Of a DNA stretch of 7,362 nucleotides, positions 1-5,560 are shown in pieces (positions within the stretch are counted from its first letter, which is position 1; each line of letters opens with the position of its first letter). Source of the DNA: M3007 sp040383605. GTDB taxonomy: Bacteria > Bacteroidota > Bacteroidia > Chitinophagales > Saprospiraceae. The position numbers and the translations under genes were made by a program. The stretch is taken from contig JBEIDF010000186.1 in assembly GCA_040383605.1 (NCBI GenBank), positions 1-7,362 on the forward strand. The letters are read 5' to 3'. The notes below the pieces were generated by a model. It saw only the letters and a list, made by a program, of their open reading frames with translations, was not told the DNA's origin and searched no databases.

Positions 1-1397
1 ACGATCGAGCCGTCCACGCCGGCGTTTTCAGCGATCGTGCGAATCGGCGCTTCCAAGGCTTTGCGAACGATACCGATACCGATCGTTTCGTCTTCGTTCG
101 CGCCTTTAAGGCCTTCCAGGCTCTTGATGGCGCGCACCAGGGCGACACCGCCGCCGGCCACGATTCCTTCTTCGATGGCTGCGCGGGTAGCGTGCAGGGC
201 ATCATCCACACGGTCTTTCTTTTCTTTCATTTCCACTTCGGTTGCGGCGCCGACATACAGTACGGCAACACCGCCAGCCAGTTTCGCGAGGCGTTCCTGC
301 AGTTTTTCGCGGTCGTAATCGCTGGTAGTTGCGTCAATCTGCTGCTTAATTTGATTGATGCGGGCCTTGATGGCTTCTGCGTTGCCTTTGCCGCCCACCA
401 CCGTGGAATTGTCTTTGTCCACCGTGACGCGTTCGCAGGAACCGAGATGTTCCAGTCCGGCGCTTTCCAGTTTGTAGCCTTGTTCTTCGCTAATGACCGT
501 ACCGCCGGTGAGGATGGCGATATCTTCCAGCATCGCCTTGCGGCGGTCGCCGAAGCCCGGGGCTTTAACGGCTACCACTTTCAGTCCGGCGCGGAGGCGG
601 TTTACAACCAACACGCCGAGCGCCTGACTGTCCACGTCTTCTGCGATAATGAGGAGCGGGCGGCCGGTTTGGAGCGTTTTTTCCAGCACCGGAACCAAGT
701 CCTGCATGTTGGAGATCTTTTTATCCGTGATCAGGAGGAAGGGATTTTCGTATTCGGCCACCATTTTCTCCGCGTCCGTGATGAAGTACGGGCTGAGGTA
801 GCCGCGGTCGAACTGCATACCGATTACTTCTTCCACGTGGGTGTCCGTGCCTTTAGCTTCTTCCACCGTGATAACGCCGTCTTTCGTGACGCGCTTCATG
901 GCGTCTGCGATCAGCGTGCCGATGGCCTCGTCGTTGTTGGCAGAGATTGCCGCGACTTGTTGGATTTTGTTGAAATCGTCGCCGATTTGCTCCGTTTGGG
1001 TTTTCAGGTTTTCCACAACGGCTCTTACGGCGCGTTCGATACCGCGCTTCAGATCCATGGGGTTAGAGCCTGCTGCCACGCTCTTCAGTCCGGCCGTCAC
1101 CAGTCCCTGTGCAAGCACAGTCGCCGTTGTAGTGCCATCGCCGGCAGCGTCTGCGGTTTTGCTGGCCACTTCCTTGACCATTTGAGCGCCCATGTTGGCA
1201 ACCGGATCTTCGAGTTCCACCTCTTTAGCCACGGTAACGCCGTCTTTGGTCACTACCGGCGCGCCAAAAGATTTTTGAAGCACCACATTGCGGCCTTTCG
1301 GGCCGAGGGTTACTTTTACAGCATTGGCAAGCGCGTCAATACCGTCTTTCAGTTTTTCACGGGCTTCCGTATTGAAATGAATTTGTTTAGCGGACAT
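1..1397 (-). CDS. groEL: Chaperonin GroEL (Hsp60), 3' end missing
   Basis: This is the large subunit of the cytosolic GroEL/GroES chaperonin, which encloses unfolded proteins and releases them in an ATP-driven cycle. Reading on the minus strand from the ATG at 1397 gives 465 uninterrupted residues, and the window edge cuts off the last part (about 545 residues is usual). The start MSAKQIHFNTEAREKL is typical of Bacteroidota. Visible landmarks are the nucleotide-binding loop GDGTTTAT (residues 86-93), the apical-domain stretch VIGMQFDRGYLSPYF (191-205), KAPGFGDRRKAML (278-290), and the chaperonin signature AAIEEGIVAGGG (406-417), preceded by the DRVDDA stretch that carries the ATP-hydrolysis aspartate. 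It lies 58 bases downstream of groES on the same strand, the usual operon order. The leader before the ATG is A/T-rich with no clear Shine-Dalgarno, as is common in this phylum. No frameshift is seen. Identification is essentially certain. Confidence 0.98.
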   Translation of the reverse strand, partial: MSAKQIHFNTEAREKLKDGIDALANAVKVTLGPKGRNVVLQKSFGAPVVTKDGVTVAKEVELEDPVANMGAQMVKEVASKTADAAGDGTTTATVLAQGLVTAGLKSVAAGSNPMDLKRGIERAVRAVVENLKTQTEQIGDDFNKIQQVAAISANNDEAIGTLIADAMKRVTKDGVITVEEAKGTDTHVEEVIGMQFDRGYLSPYFITDAEKMVAEYENPFLLITDKKISNMQDLVPVLEKTLQTGRPLLIIAEDVDSQALGVLVVNRLRAGLKVVAVKAPGFGDRRKAMLEDIAILTGGTVISEEQGYKLESAGLEHLGSCERVTVDKDNSTVVGGKGNAEAIKARINQIKQQIDATTSDYDREKLQERLAKLAGGVAVLYVGAATEVEMKEKKDRVDDALHATRAAIEEGIVAGGGVALVRAIKSLEGLKGANEDETIGIGIVRKALEAPIRTIAENAGVDGSI

Positions 1398-1455
1398 ATT
1401 AATTTTTACAGTTTAAGTTAAAAAGAGGAGATGAAAATAGGGGCCTTGAACGCCA

Positions 1456-1719
1456 CTACAGCACGCAAAGGATATCGTCTTCCCGCATGATGAGGTAATC
1501 CTGCCCGTCGAAATGAATTTCCTGACCGGAATATTTTCCGTACAGGATGGTATCGCCCGCCTGCACCGTCATTAAATTCCCGTCTTTACCCGGGCCGACT
1601 GCCACGACTTCCCCGCGCTGCGGCTTTTCTTTGGCAGTATCGGGAATGATAATTCCGCCTTTGGTTTTGTCTTCGGCCTGAGCCGGCTTTACGATAACGC
1701 GATCACCGATTGGTTTCAT
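1456..1719 (-). CDS. groES: Co-chaperonin GroES (Hsp10)
   Basis: GroES is the heptameric lid that closes the GroEL chamber. The 87-residue product has the usual length and begins MKPIGDRVIVKP. The mobile loop that contacts GroEL is visible at about residues 16-32, with the hydrophobic III edge at 23-25 in GGIIIPDTA. The conserved GEVVAVGPG follows at 37-45, and the C-terminal half carries GDTILYGKYSG (55-65). The start is the only ATG that gives the conserved N-terminus. It is the first gene of the groES-groEL operon. Upstream lies a 273-base divergent region with no good TAnnTTTG box facing groES but with a near-consensus sigma-54 promoter about 77 bases before the ATG. No CIRCE operator (the HrcA target) was seen. 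Identity is certain; regulation is inferred. Confidence 0.98.
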   Translation of the reverse strand: MKPIGDRVIVKPAQAEDKTKGGIIIPDTAKEKPQRGEVVAVGPGKDGNLMTVQAGDTILYGKYSGQEIHFDGQDYLIMREDDILCVL

Positions 1720-1743
1720 AATGTGAAACTATTTTGTTTTGGT

Positions 1744-1796
1744 TAACCTTTAATTATGTTTTAAAAACAGAATTTAATTTTGATAACTAACCTTTA
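1744..1796. repeat. 9-bp direct repeat TAACCTTTA in the groES leader
   Basis: The 9-mer TAACCTTTA occurs at 1744-1752 and again at 1788-1796, reading TAAAGGTTA on the groES strand. The second copy touches the -12 end of the sigma-54-like element, and the first lies about 25-33 bases before the ATG, too far for a ribosome-binding site. In A/T-rich DNA this may be chance; no function is assigned. Confidence 0.25.
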
Positions 1797-1812
1797 GCAG
1801 ACTTCGTGCCAA
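1796..1812 (-). promoter_or_regulatory. Candidate sigma-54 promoter (-24/-12) for groES-groEL
   Basis: Read on the minus strand, this site is TTGGCACGAAGTCTGCT. Against the known sigma-54 consensus YTGGCACGRNNNTTGCW it differs only at one position (C for the first T of TTGC), and the invariant GG and GC doublets are correctly spaced. A start would fall near 1785, leaving a leader of about 65 bases before the groES ATG. The rest of the groES leader shows no full TAnnTTTG box. A weak alternative is that the leading TTG is a -33 element, but the matching -7 region (TAGTTATC) is poor. That this promoter is used is inference. Confidence 0.5.
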
Positions 1813-1816
1813 GCCA

Positions 1817-1843
1817 TTTTTTCTGCCATTTTTGCAGAAAAAA
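1817..1843. repeat. Perfect 10-bp inverted repeat upstream of groES
   Basis: The arms TTTTTTCTGC (1817-1826) and GCAGAAAAAA (1834-1843) are perfect complements around a 7-base centre. The left arm begins four bases beyond the -24 element of the candidate sigma-54 promoter, so the centre lies about 45 bases upstream of the predicted start. The T-tract comes first and the A-tract last on both strands, so a transcript would not end in U's and this is not an intrinsic terminator. A protein-binding site or bent DNA is more likely. No known regulator site was recognised. Confidence 0.6.
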
Positions 1844-1881
1844 CTGTCAGTAAATCCGACCGGCGGCACAAATTGTCAGCA
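1841..1881. repeat. Pair of 12-bp direct repeats AAAYTGTCAGYA
   Basis: Two similar 12-mers lie in direct orientation at 1841-1852 and 1870-1881, differing by two C/T transitions and starting 29 bases apart. On the groES-facing strand they read TRCTGACARTTT. Relative to the predicted sigma-54 start they centre near -61 and -90, close to where enhancer-binding activators usually dock. The first copy overlaps the right arm of the neighbouring inverted repeat by three bases. The role as an activator site is inference; the repeats are seen directly. Confidence 0.4.
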
Positions 1882-1947
1882 CGCCGCTTTCCCAGATGCC
1901 AACGGGCCGATCAAATCTTTTTTATGAGAACCAAAAAAACCTTAATA

Positions 1948-1980
1948 TTGCGCCGGAAATGAAGATTTATATAATCCTTG
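1948..1980 (+). promoter_or_regulatory. Possible promoter of the PfkB-family kinase
   Basis: A TTG at 1948-1950 is followed after 21 bases by TAATCCTTG (1972-1980). This resembles the Bacteroidota vegetative pattern TTG-N19-21-TAnnTTTG but with an imperfect -7 box. It would start transcription about 7 bases beyond 1980, just before the ATG at 1993. If so, the TTG at 1978 is part of the promoter and not a start codon. Confidence 0.35.
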
Positions 1981-1992
1981 TGGCTTGAAGTT

Positions 1993-2955
1993 ATGCGCAG
2001 AACCTACGATCTCCTGAGTGCCGGTGAACTATTAGTTGACCTTATTACCGCCGAATTTGTCCAAACGCTAGATGAAGCAACGCTTTTCAAGCGGATACCC
2101 GGCGGAAGTCCCGCCAACCTTTGTATGAATATGGCCCGCCTGGGCAATTCGACGATGCTGGTTTCCAGCGTCGGAAAAGACGATATGGGCGAAGTGCTCA
2201 AAAATTACGTTGCCCGGCTGGGCGTGGATGTTTCGTATGTCACGCAGGTGGACGAGCCAACCACCCTGATTTTAGTCACGCGCTCGGCCGCCGTGTCCAA
2301 TTTCCAGGCCTATCGCGGCGCGGATTCCATGCTGTCCATCCGGCAGTTTCCTTACGGACGCTTTGAGGACACGAGTATTTTCCACACCACCTGTTTTGCT
2401 TTGAGCAAGCATCCCGCGCAGTCGGTCATCATGGAGGCGGCTGAACGCGCCCATCGGGCTGGATGCCAATTGAGCATAGACGCGAATTACGCTGAAAAGA
2501 TATGGCCGGATCAAAAGGAGGCCAAGCGCCTGGTCGCTGAACTCTGCCGCTTGGGAGCGCTTGTAAAAATTAGCGATGTGGACTGGGAGCGGCTGTATGG
2601 AGAGCCGCAATCACCGGAGGCTGTGATCGAACATTTTTTGAAAATGGGCGCCACAGAAATTTGTTATACGCTTGGCGACAAAGGTTTATGGGTCGCCGAT
2701 GACGATGCGGCGCATTTCCTGCCATCGCGTCAGGTGGAAGTGAAAGACACGACGGGCGCCGGCGATGCATTCTGGGCAGGCTATCTGACGGCCCGCCTGG
2801 ACGGAAAGTCGCTCCTGGATCGCGCCATTGCTGGCCGGAAAATGGCAGAAATCAAACTCGGCCACTTTGGTCCGCTGCCGGATCGTTTGGAAAAGAGTCA
2901 GATCTATGCGGATTTGCCGCCAGATGCTCCAGCAAATCCGGGAAAAAAGCGCTGA
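1993..2955 (+). CDS. PfkB/ribokinase-family sugar kinase (fructokinase-like)
   Basis: A cytoplasmic ATP-dependent kinase of the PfkB (ribokinase) fold, 320 residues from the ATG at 1993. The start fits the family: MRRTYDLLSAGELLVDLI places the first strand at the N-terminus, whereas a TTG start at 1978 would add five residues inside a promoter-like sequence. PfkB motif 1 is GGSPANLCMNMARLG (37-51), with the glycine pair that lines the sugar pocket. Motif 2 is DTTGAGDAFWAGY (252-264), with the anion-hole GAGD and catalytic base D258. DANYAEKIW (163-171) corresponds to the D-x-N segment of fructokinases. Fructose is a reasonable guess, but the sugar cannot be fixed from sequence. The last 104 bases overlap the convergent acpH gene; the conserved domain ends near residue 301, so mainly the Pro/Lys-rich tail lies in the overlap. 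The stop codon lies in the left arm of a strong inverted repeat. Confidence 0.92.
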   Translation: MRRTYDLLSAGELLVDLITAEFVQTLDEATLFKRIPGGSPANLCMNMARLGNSTMLVSSVGKDDMGEVLKNYVARLGVDVSYVTQVDEPTTLILVTRSAAVSNFQAYRGADSMLSIRQFPYGRFEDTSIFHTTCFALSKHPAQSVIMEAAERAHRAGCQLSIDANYAEKIWPDQKEAKRLVAELCRLGALVKISDVDWERLYGEPQSPEAVIEHFLKMGATEICYTLGDKGLWVADDDAAHFLPSRQVEVKDTTGAGDAFWAGYLTARLDGKSLLDRAIAGRKMAEIKLGHFGPLPDRLEKSQIYADLPPDAPANPGKKR

Positions 2956-3481
2956 AATCAGCGCTAAACGCCTCCATTTCTCCGAAAAAAGCGGCATGCA
3001 CCGCTGCCGGGTCAAAGTGACCCGCCAAACGCCGGCTAAACCGCTCCAGCACCCGCAGCATGCCGGCTTCGTCCGCATAGCCATGCACAAAACGCGCTTC
3101 CCGCATCAGCGGCCAGCGCTGCTGCAAAAGTTCCGGCATCCACGCTTGCCGCTCATCGAGGGCAGAATACAACCAGACGGCATAATCGTCAAAAGACAAT
3201 TCGGCGTATTCCGACCAATGCCGCAGCAGCAAATGATCGTACAGCACATCCGCAACAGGCCCCGCGTACCGCCCGGCTACAGGCCGAATACGGCGCACAC
3301 TCGCGCGGACAGCCGGGTGGTTGTCAGTGAAAGCATCAATACGCCGATGCAATAAGATACCCGCCCGGATTTCAGGCGGATAGGCCTGCCAGGCACTGCC
3401 TTTCACAAAATCGCCGATAAAATTCCCGAGCAGATTTTCTCCGTCAGGATAGGACAATAGGCTGTGCGCGAGGTGGTTCAT
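2852..3481 (-). CDS. acpH: Acyl carrier protein phosphodiesterase family (AcpH, DUF479)
   Basis: The 209-residue product matches the AcpH/DUF479 family, whose E. coli member removes the 4'-phosphopantetheine arm from holo-ACP. The start MNHLAHSLLS corresponds to MNFLAHLHLA of E. coli AcpH. Conserved blocks are GNFIGDFVKG (19-28), LLHRRIDAFTDNHP (43-56) and DVLYDHLLLRHW (78-89), carrying the His/Asp residues expected of this HD-like metal-dependent family. FSAFFPDLL (176-184) matches the FWQFYPRMM near the E. coli C-terminus (193 residues). The extra tail, about residues 190-209, lies in the overlap with the kinase gene. It is 65 bases downstream of the M20 gene on the same strand, so it may be distal in that unit; no good promoter was seen in the gap. 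A terminator-like hairpin sits inside the gene. Outside gammaproteobacteria the activity is inferred from family membership. Confidence 0.85.
   Translation of the reverse strand: MNHLAHSLLSYPDGENLLGNFIGDFVKGSAWQAYPPEIRAGILLHRRIDAFTDNHPAVRASVRRIRPVAGRYAGPVADVLYDHLLLRHWSEYAELSFDDYAVWLYSALDERQAWMPELLQQRWPLMREARFVHGYADEAGMLRVLERFSRRLAGHFDPAAVHAAFFGEMEAFSADFSAFFPDLLEHLAANPHRSDSFPNDPAADQSGRV
2943..2965 (-). terminator. Terminator-like hairpin inside the acpH coding region
   Basis: The arms AGCGCTGA (2948-2955) and TCAGCGCT (2958-2965) are perfect complements separated by two bases. On the minus strand the hairpin runs straight into a six-T tract (complement of 2943-2948, the first T closing the stem), the form of an intrinsic terminator. 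Opening the innermost A-U pair gives a 7-bp stem and 4-base loop. It lies about 90 bases before the acpH stop and encodes the conserved SADFSAFF, so active translation would normally mask it. On the plus strand it coincides with the kinase stop codon but has no T-tract. Confidence 0.45.
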
Positions 3482-3546
3482 ATTGAGTGAGCAAGCCGGT
3501 ACAATAGCATCTAGACATACTCTTAGACACGCTGTTAGCCGCCCCG

Positions 3547-4866
3547 TTAATTGGTTCCGAAATATTCTAACACTAAATAGCTAAAGGCCCGGACACCGAG
3601 CAGGAGACCGCTTTCGTCCAGGTAAAAATCCGGCGTATGGTGCGCGGCGGTTTCTTTGGGATCAGCGCCTTTGGGCATTCCGCCGAGGAAAAAGAAAAAG
3701 GTAGGCGCCCTTCTTCCGTAAAAAGCAAAATCCTCTGCGCCGGTCATAGGTTTGCGTTCGCGCACATTCGAGGTTCCGGCCGCTTTTTGGAGCGCGGGCA
3801 GCATGCGCTGCGTGAGTTCGGGATCGTTGAAATTCACCGGCGCCATTTTTTGGATGCGCACCTCGGCACGCGCGCCGGCGCTCTCGGCGATGAGTTTGGC
3901 CGTGCGGTGAACCCGTTCGTGGATATCATGCTGCATCGCGGTATCCAGCGTGCGAATCGTGCCGACCATTTCTGCTTTTTCCGGGATAATATTAGGTCGG
4001 ACGCCGCCGTCTATCTTTCCAACCGTTATCACCGCGGGCTGATCTGTTAAATCCACCTGCCGGCTCACGATCGTCTGCAATCCTTCTATGATTTGCGCGG
4101 AAACAACCACGGGATCCACCCCGCTCCACGGTTGCGAACCATGCGACTGTTTGCCGTGAACCGTAATGTAAAACCAGTCGGCTGCCGCCATAATGCCGCC
4201 GGATCGGTACGTCAGGACGCCAACCTCCGTCTGGGCATTGATATGCAGGCCCAGCATGGCTTCGATGCCGAATCGCTCGAACAGGCCTTCCTTGACCATG
4301 AGCGCCGCGCCACCCTCTTCGCCATCGGGCGGGCCCTCCTCTGCGGGTTGAAAGACGAACACAACCGTTCCGGCGAGATCCTCCCGCATATTGTACAGCA
4401 GTTCAGCAGCCCCCATCAAGATGGCAAGGTGCGCATCGTGGCCGCAGGCATGCATGACGCCGACCTGCTCGCCATTATACGTCGTTTGCACCGCGCTTTT
4501 GAAGGGCAAATCCACGCGTTCGGCGACCGGCAGCGCATCCATATCGGCGCGCAGTCCGAGCACCGGACCAGGCTTTCCGCCTTTCAGCACGCCCACGACG
4601 CCGGTTTTTGCGATACCGGTATGAACTTCCAGGCCCAGCGCGCGCAGGTGCGCGGCGATTTTTTCGGAAGTGCGAAATTCGCGGTTAGACAGTTCGGGGT
4701 ACTGGTGAAAGTCGCGGCGCCAAGCGATCACCTTCGACTCCACCGCGCCGGCCAGTCGGTCCACTTTGGCATGTAACCCGGTCGTGGCGTCTTTAGCGGC
4801 GCTTTGCGCGTGCAGCGCGCTGCACAGCAGACAGGCGCAGGAAAAAAGTAGGAATAATTTTTTCAT
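3547..4866 (-). CDS. Exported M20-family metallo-amidohydrolase/carboxypeptidase
   Basis: A 439-residue member of peptidase family M20, subfamily D (hippurate, IAA-amino acid and aminobenzoyl-glutamate hydrolases), which cleaves N-acyl amino acids or small peptides with two bound metals. Residues 1-20 form a signal peptide (KK, a hydrophobic run, then ALHA before QSA), so it acts in the periplasm or outside. Motifs in order: HQYPELS (54-60), RADMDALP (106-113), HACGHDAH (139-146, metal ligands C141 and H143), PAEEG (174-178, the catalytic/metal Glu pair), GLH (206-208), the dimerisation-domain HGKQSHGSQP (237-246), GAEDFAFY (376-383), and HHTPDF (409-414) with the last metal histidine. The metal and catalytic residues expected of the family appear present. 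It starts 12 bases after the lipoprotein stop, suggesting one transcript; that gap is nearly filled by a 13-base palindrome (4868-4880). The substrate cannot be told from sequence. Confidence 0.93.
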   Translation of the reverse strand: MKKLFLLFSCACLLCSALHAQSAAKDATTGLHAKVDRLAGAVESKVIAWRRDFHQYPELSNREFRTSEKIAAHLRALGLEVHTGIAKTGVVGVLKGGKPGPVLGLRADMDALPVAERVDLPFKSAVQTTYNGEQVGVMHACGHDAHLAILMGAAELLYNMREDLAGTVVFVFQPAEEGPPDGEEGGAALMVKEGLFERFGIEAMLGLHINAQTEVGVLTYRSGGIMAAADWFYITVHGKQSHGSQPWSGVDPVVVSAQIIEGLQTIVSRQVDLTDQPAVITVGKIDGGVRPNIIPEKAEMVGTIRTLDTAMQHDIHERVHRTAKLIAESAGARAEVRIQKMAPVNFNDPELTQRMLPALQKAAGTSNVRERKPMTGAEDFAFYGRRAPTFFFFLGGMPKGADPKETAAHHTPDFYLDESGLLLGVRAFSYLVLEYFGTN

Positions 4867-4878
4867 AAAACAGGCTGT

Positions 4879-5367
4879 TTACCCGGATTTTCGGATGGAA
4901 AGCGCGGTTTGCCGGGCTCGATCAATGGCGTCTTCGACAGACTGGCAGGGGGTTTGTACCAGCGGCCCCATCCACTGCAGATTGTCTTTATCCCGCAGAA
5001 TCATTTTTCCGTTTTCGAAGATCATCGTTCCGGCGCCTTGGAACAGTTGGTTGCCTTCGATTTTAAAGAGCACCTCATGGGTTTGCACCTCGCCGTTGAG
5101 TGCGAAGAGGTAGTCCACCGTCAGGAGATTTCCGTTCATTTTGCCGGAGAAAGACCCGCGGGCGCCGTTGCCGCTCGCCATTTCCTGGGCAATATACCCG
5201 CTGACGGAGTCGCCTTGGATCGTTAACTGAAGCGCAGAAAGATTTTCTCCGCTGCGCTGGGCGTAACAGCGAATTTCAGGCGCAGCAGCGGCTGCCGGTT
5301 TGGGGGCAGGGTTGCAGGCATGGAGCAGGCACGCTGCGAAGAATAAGAGCCGGAAAAATCGTTGCAT
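4879..5367 (-). CDS. Small lipoprotein of unknown function
   Basis: The 162-residue product starts MQRFFRLLFFAACLLHAC, a short signal peptide ending in the lipobox LHAC with C18 as the predicted lipidated residue. Upstream in-frame TTG (5415) would put 16 polar residues before the signal peptide, so the ATG at 5367 is preferred. A Pro/Ala linker (19-30) leads to a domain rich in short alternating strands (about 31-140), with glycine turns such as GSFSGKMNGN and GAGTMIFENGK, as in a small beta-barrel or beta-sandwich. C34 and C141 bracket this domain and could form a disulfide. A helix follows (about 143-160). The style recalls small lipoproteins that are common and uncharacterised in Bacteroidota; I do not recognise a named family. 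It precedes the exported amidohydrolase by 12 bases, so both are probably made together for the cell envelope. No surface-export K-D/E motif follows the cysteine. Confidence 0.75.
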   Translation of the reverse strand: MQRFFRLLFFAACLLHACNPAPKPAAAAAPEIRCYAQRSGENLSALQLTIQGDSVSGYIAQEMASGNGARGSFSGKMNGNLLTVDYLFALNGEVQTHEVLFKIEGNQLFQGAGTMIFENGKMILRDKDNLQWMGPLVQTPCQSVEDAIDRARQTALSIRKSG

Positions 5368-5399
5368 ACCCTTGAATTGAAAACTGGCGCGATGTAGGT

Positions 5400-5432
5400 T
5401 TGCCAATTTTTTCAAAAATTGAAATATCTTTG
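5400..5432 (+). promoter_or_regulatory. Candidate vegetative promoter reading toward the nuclease gene
   Basis: TTG at 5400-5402 and TATCTTTG at 5425-5432 are separated by 22 bases, one more than the usual 19-21 of the Bacteroidota primary sigma factor. The -7 box is a perfect TAnnTTTG. Transcription would begin near 5439, giving the nuclease a leader of about 120 bases. The box overlaps the lipoprotein-facing box on the other strand, so the two promoters could compete. Confidence 0.45.
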
Positions 5433-5440
5433 CAAACCTA
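5433..5440 (-). promoter_or_regulatory. Candidate -7 box for the lipoprotein-amidohydrolase operon
   Basis: On the minus strand this reads TAGGTTTG, a full match to TAnnTTTG. Transcription would start near 5426, about 58 bases before the lipoprotein ATG, which lends support to that start over the TTG at 5415. No TTG is found 19-21 bases upstream, so only half of the usual promoter is present. Confidence 0.35.
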
Positions 5441-5560
5441 CGAAATAAACCGGCGAAAATGTGCCACTTTTTTTCAGGCGCTGTTAATAAATAACTTCAA
5501 ATCGGTTGCAAGGCGCCCGGGAATGACCTTACGCATTCATCTTTTACGCAATTTACCACA

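Larger units (their letters stand above)
5394..5441. repeat. Nested inverted repeats in the lipoprotein/nuclease divergent region
   Basis: The outer arms GTAGGTTTGC (5394-5403) and GCAAACCTAC (5432-5441) are perfect 10-bp complements. Nested inside is a second palindrome with 8-bp arms CAATTTTT (5404-5411) and AAAAATTG (5414-5421). Each outer arm contains TAGGTTTG, a match to the Bacteroidota -7 box, pointing inwards. The arrangement could serve as an operator shared by the divergent promoters, or it could be a pair of opposed promoter boxes; the sequence alone does not decide. Confidence 0.55.

Noticed and set aside
192..1421. A 409-residue open frame on the plus strand opposite groEL.
   Set aside because: It is an antisense shadow of groEL: composition is odd (rich in Phe, His, Arg), no family is recognisable, and the minus frame encodes a fully conserved chaperonin.
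1720..1992. A CIRCE (HrcA) operator for groES-groEL.
   Set aside because: No TTAGCACTC-N9-GAGTGCTAA or close variant is present on either strand in this region.
1978..1992. TTG at 1978 as start of the sugar kinase.
   Set aside because: It adds five residues not needed by the fold and coincides with a promoter-like -7 sequence; the ATG at 1993 fits the family N-terminus.
3512..3529. Two TAGACA copies 12 bases apart in the acpH leader.
   Set aside because: Six-base matches with weak flanking similarity are too slight to call a repeat or operator.
4093..4776. A 227-residue plus-strand open frame inside the amidohydrolase gene.
   Set aside because: Antisense shadow; the minus frame has all M20 motifs and a signal peptide.
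5368..5415. TTG at 5415 as start of the lipoprotein.
   Set aside because: It would place 16 polar residues before the signal peptide and lipobox; the ATG at 5367 gives a normal lipoprotein signal.
5435..5467. A second sigma-54-like site (TGGCAC on the minus strand) upstream of the lipoprotein.
   Set aside because: The -12 half is wrong (CGCC in place of TTGC), so the spacing-critical GC doublet is missing.
5459..5494. A tiny open frame encoding the 11-residue peptide MCHFFSGAVNK in the nuclease leader.
   Set aside because: Too short to support as a gene, no ribosome-binding site, and no attenuator-like hairpin follows it.
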